In this document: positions 50,489 to 58,338 of the stretch, one piece after another
Numbering within the stretch: position 1 is the stretch's first letter
Layout: each line of letters starts with the position of its first letter
Origin: Kluyvera sp046569695
GTDB lineage: Bacteria > Pseudomonadota > Gammaproteobacteria > Enterobacterales > Enterobacteriaceae
Direction: 5' to 3'
Assembly: GCF_046569695.1 (NCBI RefSeq)
Contig: NZ_JBKHUI010000007.1
Span: 124,001-188,000 of the forward strand
DNA length: 64,000 nucleotides
Translations under genes and position numbers: made by a program
The notes under the pieces: generated by a model
The model's input: the letters and a program-made list of their open reading frames with translations, nothing else
What the model was told of the DNA's origin: nothing
Database searches by the model: none

Positions 50489-51058
50489 GTGAAACGACTC
50501 ATCATTGGTATTTCCGGCGCAAGCGGCGCTATTTACGGCGTGCGCCTGCTGCAGGTGCTGCAAACTGTGGCGGACGTCGAAACGCATCTGGTGATGAGCC
50601 AGGCGGCAAGGCAGACGCTGGCGCTGGAAACGGATTTCTCGCTGCGTGAGGTTCAGGCGCTGGCGGACGTGGTGTACGATGCGCGAGATATCGCCGCAAG
50701 CATCTCTTCTGGCTCGTTCAAAACCGCTGGTATGGTTATCCTGCCGTGCTCGATAAAAACGCTCTCCGGCATCGTGAACAGCTATACCGACGGCCTGCTG
50801 ACCCGCGCGGCCGACGTGGTGCTGAAAGAGCGCCGCCCGCTGGTGCTGTGCGTGCGCGAAACGCCGCTGCATTTAGGCCATCTGCGGCTGATGACCCAAG
50901 CGGCGGAAATCGGCGCGGTGATCATGCCGCCGGTTCCGGCGTTTTATCATCGCCCGCAAACGCTGGATGACGTGATTAACCAGACCGTTAACCGCGTGCT
51001 CGATCTTTTCGATATCACCCTGCCAGAAGATCTCTTTACTCGTTGGACCGGCGCATAA
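50489..51058 (+). CDS. ubiX: Flavin prenyltransferase UbiX
   Basis: 189 residues from GTG 50489 (VKRLIIGISGASG), the E. coli length; the frame from 50459 has no support. UbiX prenylates FMN with dimethylallyl phosphate to give the cofactor of the decarboxylase UbiD in ubiquinone synthesis. The FMN-binding motif GISGASGAIYG is at residues 6-16, and the SSGSF and PCSIKTLSGIV segments are conserved. In E. coli it follows purF directly; here the GH127 module separates them. Confidence 0.95.
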   Translation: MKRLIIGISGASGAIYGVRLLQVLQTVADVETHLVMSQAARQTLALETDFSLREVQALADVVYDARDIAASISSGSFKTAGMVILPCSIKTLSGIVNSYTDGLLTRAADVVLKERRPLVLCVRETPLHLGHLRLMTQAAEIGAVIMPPVPAFYHRPQTLDDVINQTVNRVLDLFDITLPEDLFTRWTGA

Positions 51059-51262
51059 CTCTGCGCCACCATCGTGCATGATGTCGCTTTTGCCCTGTTT
51101 CAGGGCAATTGTGTAACACCGATCAAATCCTCGATATTTAATCATCCCGTTTGCACTTTTGTACTCGATTTATACGCTGCGGCTGATATCTTTCCTGATG
51201 ATCACCTCTCATTATCTTTTTGTTAACAAATTTAACATCGACTGTTTTTGCAACGTTAAAGA

Positions 51263-51278
51263 TGGCACGGAAGATGCA
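51263..51278 (+). promoter_or_regulatory. Sigma-54-type promoter of argT
   Basis: TGGCACGGAAGATGCA has the GG and GC pairs separated by ten bases, as in -24/-12 promoters. It lies about 73 bases before argT. Nitrogen control of argT through NtrC is known in enteric bacteria. Confidence 0.7.
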
Positions 51279-51350
51279 GAGTAGGTTTTGCAGACACAAC
51301 ACAACATAACTATTAGCAGTTAACGACATCACGGTTTAATAGGGGAACGT

Positions 51351-52133
51351 ATGAAAAAGACGGTTCTGGCTCTCTCTTTGCTGCTGGGTCTCAGCAGCGC
51401 CTCCAGCGTATTTGCCGCACTGCCACAGAGCATCCGCATTGGTACCGATACCACCTACGCACCGTTCTCATCGAAAGATGCCAAAGGCGATTTTATTGGC
51501 TTTGATATCGATCTGGGCAACGAAATGTGTAAACGCGCCAGCATCAAGTGCACCTGGGTTGGCAGCGATTTTGACGCGCTGATCCCGTCACTGAAGGCGA
51601 AGAAAATTGACGCGATTATCTCTTCGCTGTCGATCACCGAAAAGCGCCAGCAGGAGATTGCCTTCTCCAACAAGCTGTACGCGGCAGATTCCCGCCTGAT
51701 TGCAGCCAAAGGTTCTTCGGTTAAACCGACGCTGGACGGTCTGAAGGGCAAGCACATCGGTGTGCTTCAGGGTTCAACGCAGGAAGCTTACGCCAATGAA
51801 AACTGGCGCAGCAAAGGCGTGGACGTGGTGGCCTATCAAAACCAGGATCTGATCTACGCCGACCTGGCCGCTGGCCGACTGGATGCGGCATTGCAGGATG
51901 AAGTCGCCGCCAGCGAAGGCTTCCTGAAACAGCCTGCCGGTAAAGATTTTGAGTTTGCTGGCCCGTCGGTAAAAGACAAGAAATACTTCGGTGACGGCAC
52001 CGGTGTTGGGCTGCGTAAAGATGACGTAGAGCTGAAAGCGGCGTTCGATAAAGCGTTAGCGGAGCTGCGCGCGGACGGTACCTACGACAAGATGGCGAAG
52101 AAGTATTTTAACTTCAACGTCTACGGCGACTAA
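51351..52133 (+). CDS. argT: Lysine/arginine/ornithine-binding periplasmic protein ArgT
   Basis: 260 residues with a signal peptide of about 22 residues ending in VFA. It is a solute-binding protein that delivers lysine, arginine and ornithine to the HisQMP transporter. Conserved ligand segments are visible: TDTTYAPFSSKD, GFDIDLGNEMCKR, SSLSITEKRQQEIAFS and LQGSTQEAYA. It is a paralogue of HisJ, the next gene, from which it is separated by about 220 bases with their own control signals. Confidence 0.95.
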   Translation: MKKTVLALSLLLGLSSASSVFAALPQSIRIGTDTTYAPFSSKDAKGDFIGFDIDLGNEMCKRASIKCTWVGSDFDALIPSLKAKKIDAIISSLSITEKRQQEIAFSNKLYAADSRLIAAKGSSVKPTLDGLKGKHIGVLQGSTQEAYANENWRSKGVDVVAYQNQDLIYADLAAGRLDAALQDEVAASEGFLKQPAGKDFEFAGPSVKDKKYFGDGTGVGLRKDDVELKAAFDKALAELRADGTYDKMAKKYFNFNVYGD

Positions 52134-52148
52134 CCGGTAGCATGTATC

Positions 52149-52196
52149 ATCGTGGTGCATATATTTGTTCTTGCACCACGATGGTGCGTTTTTTGT
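52149..52196 (+). terminator. argT terminator hairpin overlapping an NtrC-like site
   Basis: ATCGTGGTGCA (52149-52159) pairs with TGCACCACGAT (52172-52182), followed by GGTGCG and six T residues. It is a likely argT terminator whose right arm is also part of the NtrC-like palindrome at 52172-52188. Confidence 0.65.
52172..52188. promoter_or_regulatory. NtrC-like enhancer site upstream of hisJ
   Basis: TGCACCACGATGGTGCG matches the NtrC consensus TGCACN5-7GGTGCA closely. It lies about 100 bases upstream of the sigma-54-type promoter of hisJ, a usual NtrC distance. Confidence 0.65.
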
Positions 52197-52289
52197 TCGA
52201 AAGTTGCGCGAGGTTGCATAATTAAGCATTTTTAATGAGAAAAAAGCCAGCCTGAAGGGCAGAATGCTTTGCCTTGAAGGGCCGAAAGA

Positions 52290-52305
52290 TGGCACGATAA
52301 CTGCT
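52290..52305 (+). promoter_or_regulatory. Sigma-54-type promoter of hisJ
   Basis: TGGCACGATAACTGCT has the GG-N10-GC arrangement of -24/-12 promoters. It lies about 50 bases before the hisJ start and downstream of the NtrC-like site, in agreement with nitrogen control of the histidine transport operon. Confidence 0.7.
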
Positions 52306-52354
52306 CAGATTATTTCTAAAAAACACACAAGAATCACAGCTTGTAGAGGATGAT

Positions 52355-53137
52355 ATGAAAAAACTGGCGTTGTCTTTTTCTCTGGTATTAGCGCTTGCTT
52401 CTGCATCAAGCGCATTTGCAGCAATCCCGCAAAAAGTGCGTATCGGTACTGACCCAACGTATGCACCGTTCGAATCAAAGAATGCGCAGGGTGAATTAGT
52501 GGGTTTCGACATTGATCTGGCAAAAGAGCTGTGTAAGCGCATCCAGGCACAATGTACCTTCGTAGAAAACCCGCTGGACGCCCTGATCCCCTCGCTGAAA
52601 GCGAAGAAAATCGATGCCATCATGTCCTCGCTGTCGATCACTGAAAAACGTCAGCAGGAAATCGCCTTTACCGACAAACTCTATGCTGCTGACTCCCGTC
52701 TGGTAGTAAAAAAAGGTGCTCCAATTACGCCGGACCTCGCCACGCTGAAAGGCAAGCGCGTGGGCGTACTGCAGGGCACCACTCAGGAGACGTACGGTAA
52801 CGAACACTGGGCGCCGAAGGGTATTGAAATTGTCTCTTATCAGGGGCAGGACAATATCTACTCTGACCTGACCGCTGGTCGTATTGATGCAGCGTTCCAG
52901 GACGAAGTGGCGGCAAGTGAAGGTTTCCTGAAACAGCCTATCGGTAAAGACTACCAGTTCGGCGGCCCGTCCATTAAAGACGTGAAGCTGTTCGGTGTGG
53001 GTACCGGTATGGGTCTGCGTAAAGACGACACCGAGCTGCTGAACGCGCTGAACAAAGCGTTTGCTGATATGCGTGCCGACGGCACCTACGACAAGCTGGC
53101 GAAGAAGTACTTCGATTTTAACGTTTACGGCGAGTAA
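52355..53137 (+). CDS. hisJ: Histidine-binding periplasmic protein HisJ
   Basis: 260 residues with a 22-residue signal peptide ending in AFA. It is the high-affinity histidine receptor for the HisQMP permease. It shares the ArgT ligand-site segments (TDPTYAPFESKN, SSLSITEKRQQEIAFTD, LQGTTQETYG). ATG follows AGAGGATG. It is the first gene of hisJQMP. Confidence 0.95.
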   Translation: MKKLALSFSLVLALASASSAFAAIPQKVRIGTDPTYAPFESKNAQGELVGFDIDLAKELCKRIQAQCTFVENPLDALIPSLKAKKIDAIMSSLSITEKRQQEIAFTDKLYAADSRLVVKKGAPITPDLATLKGKRVGVLQGTTQETYGNEHWAPKGIEIVSYQGQDNIYSDLTAGRIDAAFQDEVAASEGFLKQPIGKDYQFGGPSIKDVKLFGVGTGMGLRKDDTELLNALNKAFADMRADGTYDKLAKKYFDFNVYGE

Positions 53138-53201
53138 TCATCACGAGTAACCCACCGTTTTGCACGCACAAAACGGTGGGCGTAAAGACAGGACTGGCAG
53201 C

Positions 53202-53888
53202 ATGCTGTACGGGTTTTCACAGGTAATTTTTCAGGGCGCTCTTGTCACCCTTGAGCTGGCTATCAGCTCAGTGGTTCTTGCCGTGCTTATTGGTCTGGTG
53301 GGCGCGGGAGCAAAGCTCTCCCGAAATCGCGTACTGGCGTTAATTTTTGAGGGCTACACCACGCTGATTCGTGGCGTACCCGATTTGGTGCTGATGCTGC
53401 TGATTTTCTACGGGCTGCAGATGGCGCTCAACGTGCTGACCGACGCGCTCGGGCTGGCGCAGTTTGATATCGATCCGATGATCGCCGGTATCATCACCCT
53501 TGGTTTTATCTACGGCGCTTATTTCACCGAAACCTTCCGCGGTGCGTTTATGGCGGTGCCTAAAGGTCATATCGAAGCCGCGACGGCTTTTGGCTTCACC
53601 GGCGCACAAACCTTCCGGCGTATTCTGTTCCCCGCGATGATGCGCTATGCGCTGCCGGGTATTGGCAATAACTGGCAGGTTATCCTCAAAGCGACCGCGC
53701 TGGTCTCGCTGCTGGGTCTGGAAGACGTGGTCAAAGCGACCCAACTTGCCGGTAAAAGCACCTGGGAACCGTTCTACTTCGCCATCGTCTGTGGCTTGAT
53801 TTATCTGCTATTTACTACCGTTTCCAATGGCGTGTTGCTGCTGCTCGAACGCCGCTACTCCGTGGGCGTGAAGAGGGCTGACCTGTGA
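53202..53888 (+). CDS. hisQ: Histidine/lysine/arginine/ornithine ABC transporter permease HisQ
   Basis: 228 residues from ATG 53202, identical in length to E. coli HisQ; the longer frame from 53160 adds 14 residues without support. Inner membrane permease with about five membrane segments and the EAA loop EAATAFGFTGAQTFRRI that contacts HisP. It overlaps the hisM GTG by four bases (GTGA). Confidence 0.96.
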   Translation: MLYGFSQVIFQGALVTLELAISSVVLAVLIGLVGAGAKLSRNRVLALIFEGYTTLIRGVPDLVLMLLIFYGLQMALNVLTDALGLAQFDIDPMIAGIITLGFIYGAYFTETFRGAFMAVPKGHIEAATAFGFTGAQTFRRILFPAMMRYALPGIGNNWQVILKATALVSLLGLEDVVKATQLAGKSTWEPFYFAIVCGLIYLLFTTVSNGVLLLLERRYSVGVKRADL

Positions 53889-54601
53889 TTGAGATCATTC
53901 AGGAGTATTGGAAATCGCTGCTGTGGACCGATGGCTATCGCTTTACCGGCGTCGCGATTACCCTCTGGCTGCTGGTGCTGTCGGTGGTGATGGGCGGCGT
54001 GTTGGCGCTGTTTCTGGCCATTGCCCGCGTCTCCAGCAATAAATACATCAAATTCCCGGTGTGGCTATTTACCTATATTTTCCGCGGTACGCCGCTCTAT
54101 GTGCAGCTGCTGGTGTTCTATTCCGGCATGTATACGCTGGAAATCGTCAAAGGCACGGAGCTGTTAAACGCCTTCTTCCGCAGCGGCCTGAACTGTACGG
54201 TGCTGGCGCTGACGCTCAATACCTGCGCTTACACCACCGAGATTTTTGCCGGGGCGATTCGCTCGGTTCCGGCGGGAGAAGTGGAAGCAGCGCGCGCCTA
54301 TGGTTTCTCGTCGTTTAAGCTTTATCGCTGCATCATTCTGCCATCGGCGCTGCGCATTGCGCTGCCGGCCTACAGTAATGAAGTTATCCTGATGCTGCAT
54401 TCAACGGCGCTGGCATTTACCGCCACCGTGCCTGACTTGCTGAAGATTGCGCGCGATATTAACTCGGCTACCTATCAACCCTTTACCGCCTTCGGCATTG
54501 CGGCGGTGCTCTATTTGGCTATCTCTTATGTACTGATTAGCCTGTTCCGCAAAGCGGAAAAGCGCTGGTTACAGCACATGAAACCGTCTTCTACGCACTG
54601 A
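53885..54601 (+). CDS. hisM: Histidine/lysine/arginine/ornithine ABC transporter permease HisM
   Basis: 238 residues from GTG 53885. Second permease subunit, forming a heterodimer with HisQ. About five membrane segments; the EAA loop is EAARAYGFSSFKLYRCI. Translationally coupled to hisQ; hisP begins eight bases after its stop. Confidence 0.96.
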   Translation: MIEIIQEYWKSLLWTDGYRFTGVAITLWLLVLSVVMGGVLALFLAIARVSSNKYIKFPVWLFTYIFRGTPLYVQLLVFYSGMYTLEIVKGTELLNAFFRSGLNCTVLALTLNTCAYTTEIFAGAIRSVPAGEVEAARAYGFSSFKLYRCIILPSALRIALPAYSNEVILMLHSTALAFTATVPDLLKIARDINSATYQPFTAFGIAAVLYLAISYVLISLFRKAEKRWLQHMKPSSTH

Positions 54602-54608
54602 GAATATG

Positions 54609-55382
54609 ATGTCTGATAAAAAACTAAACGTAATCGACCTGCACAAACGCTATGGCGAGCACGAGGTGCTGAAGGGCGTATCGCTGAAGGCAAACGCCGG
54701 GGATGTGATCAGCATCATCGGCTCTTCCGGTTCCGGTAAGAGTACCTTTTTGCGCTGCATTAACTTCCTTGAGAAGCCAAGCGAAGGCACCATTATCGTT
54801 AACGGTGAGAACATTGGCCTGGTCCGCGATAGCGACGGTCAGCTGAAGGTGGCGGATAAAAACCAGCTTCGCCTGCTGCGCACGCGCCTGACGATGGTGT
54901 TTCAGCACTTCAACCTGTGGAGCCACATGACGGTGCTGGAAAACGTGATGGAAGCGCCGATTCAGGTGCTGGGCTTGAGCAAGCAGGAAGCGCGCGATCG
55001 CGCGGTGAAGTACCTGGCAAAAGTAGGCATCGACGAGCGCCAGCAGAGTAAATACCCGGTGCATTTGTCCGGTGGCCAGCAGCAGCGCGTTTCCATTGCC
55101 CGGGCGCTGGCGATGGAGCCGGAGGTGCTGTTATTTGATGAGCCGACCTCCGCGCTTGACCCTGAGCTGGTGGGCGAGGTGCTGCGCATTATGCAGAAGC
55201 TGGCGGAAGAGGGAAAAACCATGGTGGTGGTGACCCACGAAATGGGCTTTGCTCGCCATGTTTCATCGCACGTGATTTTCCTGCATCAGGGCAAAATTGA
55301 GGAAGAAGGTAACCCGGAAGAGCTGTTTGGCAATCCGAAGAGCCCGCGTCTGCAGCAGTTCCTGAGCGGTGCATTAAAGTAA
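54609..55382 (+). CDS. hisP: Histidine/lysine/arginine/ornithine ABC transporter ATPase HisP
   Basis: 257 residues from ATG 54609; the adjacent ATG at 54606 is equally usable. Walker A GSSGSGKST at residues 39-47, the ABC signature LSGGQQQR near 154, Walker B VLLFDEPTSALDPE and the switch His in VVVTHEMGFA. It energises uptake via the HisQM channel. It is the last gene of the operon and is followed by a weak hairpin at about 55391-55416 (CCTCACGCATGCGTGGGGG). Confidence 0.97.
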   Translation: MSDKKLNVIDLHKRYGEHEVLKGVSLKANAGDVISIIGSSGSGKSTFLRCINFLEKPSEGTIIVNGENIGLVRDSDGQLKVADKNQLRLLRTRLTMVFQHFNLWSHMTVLENVMEAPIQVLGLSKQEARDRAVKYLAKVGIDERQQSKYPVHLSGGQQQRVSIARALAMEPEVLLFDEPTSALDPELVGEVLRIMQKLAEEGKTMVVVTHEMGFARHVSSHVIFLHQGKIEEEGNPEELFGNPKSPRLQQFLSGALK

Positions 55383-55395
55383 GTTTCACTCGCCC

Positions 55396-55908
55396 TCACG
55401 CATGCGTGGGGGCATTTTCCCGCCGGTAAACCCAGTCATCGTAATCCTTACCGTTCAGCCTATAGGCTTTGGTCAGTACCTGTGTGCGGATAAAACCGTG
55501 CTTTTCCAGTAGCCTTGCCGAACCTTGATTATCGCCCAGTACCCAGGCATTAATGGCCCATAGGCCAAGCTGTTGAAAGCCATAATCGCATATTGCACCG
55601 AGCGCCTCGCTGGCAAACCCTTTGCCCTGCGCCTCTGGCAGCAGCGCATAGCCAACATCCGCCTCATGGGGATTTTTACTGCTGATCTGCAGCCCAATAT
55701 CGCCAAGCGGCGTACCGTTTTCATCGCGGATAACAAAGATCGCAGGGGAGTCGCAGCGTAGGGCAAAAATTGCACGTATTGCCGCCTCGTCAAGCACCTC
55801 CCCCATAAACTGCATCACCTCATGATTTTGTCGCAGATGAAGAAAGAAGGGCCAGTCACTGTCATTAAAGGGAGAAAGCTGTAGTCGCCGGGTGATGAGG
55901 GTTGCCAT
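55396..55908 (-). CDS. GNAT-family N-acetyltransferase (RimJ/RimL type)
   Basis: 170 residues. N-terminal ITRRLQLSPFNDSDW is typical of RimL-like GNAT proteins. The acetyl-CoA loop is PEAQGKGFASEALGA near residue 92, and GDNQGSARLLEKHGF carries the conserved Asn. The substrate is unknown; it may acetylate a protein N-terminus or a small amine. It lies tail-to-tail with hisP, an accessory gene not present here in E. coli. Confidence 0.87.
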   Translation of the reverse strand: MATLITRRLQLSPFNDSDWPFFLHLRQNHEVMQFMGEVLDEAAIRAIFALRCDSPAIFVIRDENGTPLGDIGLQISSKNPHEADVGYALLPEAQGKGFASEALGAICDYGFQQLGLWAINAWVLGDNQGSARLLEKHGFIRTQVLTKAYRLNGKDYDDWVYRRENAPTHA

Positions 55909-55975
55909 TTTCCTATGCCATTAAGCAAAATCTGAGGCCGTACTTTAGCACCGCAGGCGGCGTAATGGCATGGAA

Positions 55976-56533
55976 TTAGCCGTTGAGAACGGTAGTGCGT
56001 TCCAGACGCTGGAAATAGTGCAACACCGTTTGGCTCTCCTGAGAAGCGCGAAGCTGTAGCGCCAGATTGAGGCTATCCAGCGTGCGGGCATGCGCGACCA
56101 TTGGTGAGTTCTCGTCAATGCGCTCCTCCGTTACCAGCCATTCCACGACAGTTTGCCAGCGCCAGAGTGGGGAATTGCCCTTCACACGCTGGATAGGCGC
56201 TGGAAACTGACCTGTGCCGCGCGCACCGTCTTTAAGCAGCGAAATAGCCTGGCGGGAAACGCCGGTCAGTTCGGCAATATCACTGAGCCCGACGAGGGTC
56301 GAATCGACCGACTCTACCCTCGCATTGAGCGATGGCGCAGATTCAATATCCCGAATGGCACAAAGAATGGCCTGCTCTAAGGTGTCGCTTTCCCTGTCGA
56401 AATCAAGATAGACCGCCGTTCCGTAGAAGCAGATCAGCGCATCAGCGCAATGCGCGTGATACAGCGCCTCTTCAAGGCCCGGAGTGCTGCGACTGACCCC
56501 GGAAAGCGTTAGCGTGAAGTTGAATAACGGCAT
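55976..56533 (-). CDS. HTH protein, HicB-like antitoxin candidate
   Basis: 185 residues. The first 65 residues look like an alpha-beta domain related in layout to HicB (ALICFYGTAVYLDFD, then ESDTLEQAILCAIRDIES). The middle holds a clear helix-turn-helix, LSDIAELTGVSRQAISLLKD at about 82-101, then a wing with RVKGNSPLWRWQTVVEWL. The C-terminus is helical. It starts 17 bases after the stop of the small upstream gene, in the toxin-first order of hicAB. It could instead be a simple regulator. Confidence 0.6.
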   Translation of the reverse strand: MPLFNFTLTLSGVSRSTPGLEEALYHAHCADALICFYGTAVYLDFDRESDTLEQAILCAIRDIESAPSLNARVESVDSTLVGLSDIAELTGVSRQAISLLKDGARGTGQFPAPIQRVKGNSPLWRWQTVVEWLVTEERIDENSPMVAHARTLDSLNLALQLRASQESQTVLHYFQRLERTTVLNG

Positions 56534-56550
56534 TTTGTTTCTCCCTTGCT

Positions 56551-56841
56551 CTACGAATGTTTGGGCTGGCAGCGGTCGACCATGCGTTTAATTTGCCGTG
56601 CGTGGTGCAACGGAACGGCTGGGGTCGACCATATGCTCATCATATGATCCCGATGTTCGGCCGTACCGCACTGTAAGCGGCCAAAACAGTGGGCGCTTTT
56701 ACCGCTGGCGATGAACAACCAGCCTCGCCTTAGCACGTAATCAATGGCTGCCCTGATATGTTTATCTGGAAGTTCCTTCATCAATGTGTCCCGTAGAGTA
56801 TTGATACTGTGTTGACGGTTGTCAATATTAAGTAGGCGCAA
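56551..56841 (-). CDS. Small HicA-like toxin candidate
   Basis: 96 residues, basic. The middle resembles HicA mRNA interferases in order: the helix HIRAAIDYVLRRGWLF, then SGKSAHCFGRLQ with a His placed like the catalytic His of HicA, a strand MMSIWSTPAVPL, and a C-terminal helix ARQIKRMVDRC. Similarity is by pattern only. It precedes the HTH gene in an apparent two-gene operon; together they look like a type II toxin-antitoxin system. Confidence 0.55.
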   Translation of the reverse strand: MRLLNIDNRQHSINTLRDTLMKELPDKHIRAAIDYVLRRGWLFIASGKSAHCFGRLQCGTAEHRDHMMSIWSTPAVPLHHARQIKRMVDRCQPKHS

Positions 56842-56883
56842 TAAAGTCCGCAGGGGAGTTATGGCAAAGCGGGAGGTAACGCG

Positions 56884-57039
56884 TTGGAAGCGGCTTCACG
56901 TTTGTATCAGAGGGATAGGCGCTTGATGACGGAACTGCGTAGCGAATTCCAGAGGTGGGAAAAGCACGGTGATAGCCAGGCGCCATCACCGCCGTGTGGA
57001 GTATCAGTGGGCGAGAATATCGCCCAACGCTTCATCTAA
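56884..57039 (+). CDS. Possible 51-residue small protein
   Basis: TTG 56884 has a perfect GGAGG at 56872-56876 with seven-base spacing. The predicted product starts LEAASRLYQRDRRLMTELRS and is strongly charged and helical in the first 30 residues, then turns Pro/Gly-rich. An internal ATG at 56926 would give 37 residues. Its end overlaps the 3' end of yfcH on the other strand by about 36 bases. No family recognised; it could be a remnant of a longer gene. Confidence 0.3.
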   Translation: MEAASRLYQRDRRLMTELRSEFQRWEKHGDSQAPSPPCGVSVGENIAQRFI

Positions 57040-57900
57040 ATCGTACCAGCGAAATGCAAACCCGGCGGCTTCAAGCCGTTTGGGTAGCGCGCGCTGGCCG
57101 CCCAGCACCAGCACCGATGATTCGCCCATCAGCAAGCGTATAGCGGTGGCAGGGACGCGAAGAATGGCCGGGCGATTCAGCGCCTGACCCAGCGCGTGGG
57201 AGAACTGCTCGTTATGTACCGGGTAGGGCGAAACCAGATTAAACGGCCCGCGCAAATCATTATCCAGCAGCCAGAGAATACCGTTGACCATATCGTCGAT
57301 ATGGATCCACGCCATATACTGCCTGCCGTTGCCAATGGGGCCGCCAAGGCCTAGCCTGAACGGTGGCAGTAGTTTAGCGAGGATGCCGCCTTTTGGCGCC
57401 AGCACTACGCCGGTGCGCAGCAGACAGACGCGGGTGTATTCGCTTTGTGCCGTGCAGGCTATTTGCTCCCAGCGCGCGCACAGTTTATGGGTAAATTCGT
57501 TATGCGGTGGCTCCTCCTCCGTCACCACAACCTCGCCGAGGTCGCCGTAATAGCCGGTGGCCGAGCCAGAAATCAGGACCGAAGGGGGCGTCGCGCTCGC
57601 CTGAATTAAATCGCTAATTCGCTGGGTGATCCCCCAGCGGCTGTCGCACAGTTTCTGCTTTTGCTGCGCCGTCCAGCGCTTGTCGGCGATGGGTTCACCG
57701 GCAAGATTGATAACGGCGTCAATACCGTCGAGCGATGACATGTTCTGTAGCCCAGGCCACAGCTCAACGCGCGGGTCGAGCGTCTGGCGGGCTTTTTCCG
57801 GTGAGCGGGTCACCACGCAGACCGTGTGCCCGAGCGTCAGTAAACGCGGAATTAAATGGCGGCCAATCAGCCCAGTGCCGCCGGTAATCAGAATTTTCAT
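57004..57900 (-). CDS. yfcH: Epimerase family protein YfcH
   Basis: 298 residues (297 in E. coli). It is an atypical short-chain dehydrogenase/epimerase: GGTGLIGRHL at residues 7-16 binds the nucleotide, followed by AVINLAGEPI and SGSATGYYGD with the active-site Tyr region. The substrate is unknown. The C-terminal DUF1731 region contains LGGQRALPKRLEAAGFAF. Next to folX, as in E. coli. Confidence 0.94.
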   Translation of the reverse strand: MKILITGGTGLIGRHLIPRLLTLGHTVCVVTRSPEKARQTLDPRVELWPGLQNMSSLDGIDAVINLAGEPIADKRWTAQQKQKLCDSRWGITQRISDLIQASATPPSVLISGSATGYYGDLGEVVVTEEEPPHNEFTHKLCARWEQIACTAQSEYTRVCLLRTGVVLAPKGGILAKLLPPFRLGLGGPIGNGRQYMAWIHIDDMVNGILWLLDNDLRGPFNLVSPYPVHNEQFSHALGQALNRPAILRVPATAIRLLMGESSVLVLGGQRALPKRLEAAGFAFRWYDLDEALGDILAH

Positions 57901-57921
57901 GCCACCTCCCGAAGGGAGCGC

Positions 57922-58284
57922 TTAGCGTTGCCAGCTCAGGGTAATGGATACCGAATCGGCATAGCGCAGCGCGTGAACTTTATCGACCTCTACTTCAGCA
58001 TAAGTGACCCAGTGATGTTCGCGTGCGATATCGAGCACATCCTGAGTTAATTTTTCCAGTAAAGAGAAGCGGTTATTCTCAACGTGACGAATAATGCTCT
58101 TGGTAATGGTGCGATAGTTCAGCGCATCGTTAATATCTTCGCTGTTGCGTGACTTTTCCGCCGGGTAGCGAATTTCAAGATTGATAACCACGTCCTGGCG
58201 GTTGGCAATCTCCTCTTCCTTAATGCCGATAAACGTACGCAGGCGTAAATTTTTGATGCGAATGATGGCGTCAGACTGAGGCAT
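57922..58284 (-). CDS. folX: Dihydroneopterin triphosphate 2'-epimerase FolX
   Basis: 120 residues, the E. coli length. It is a paralogue of dihydroneopterin aldolase FolB that epimerises dihydroneopterin triphosphate to dihydromonapterin triphosphate, leading to tetrahydromonapterin. IRIKNLRLRTFIGIKEEE and YRTITKSIIRHVENN are conserved. It is 21 bases upstream of yfcH and cotranscribed with it. Confidence 0.95.
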   Translation of the reverse strand: MPQSDAIIRIKNLRLRTFIGIKEEEIANRQDVVINLEIRYPAEKSRNSEDINDALNYRTITKSIIRHVENNRFSLLEKLTQDVLDIAREHHWVTYAEVEVDKVHALRYADSVSITLSWQR

Positions 58285-58338
58285 TGCAGGTGTTCTCCGT
58301 AATTTTTGTTTTCCTGTTCATCATACACTAAAGCATCT

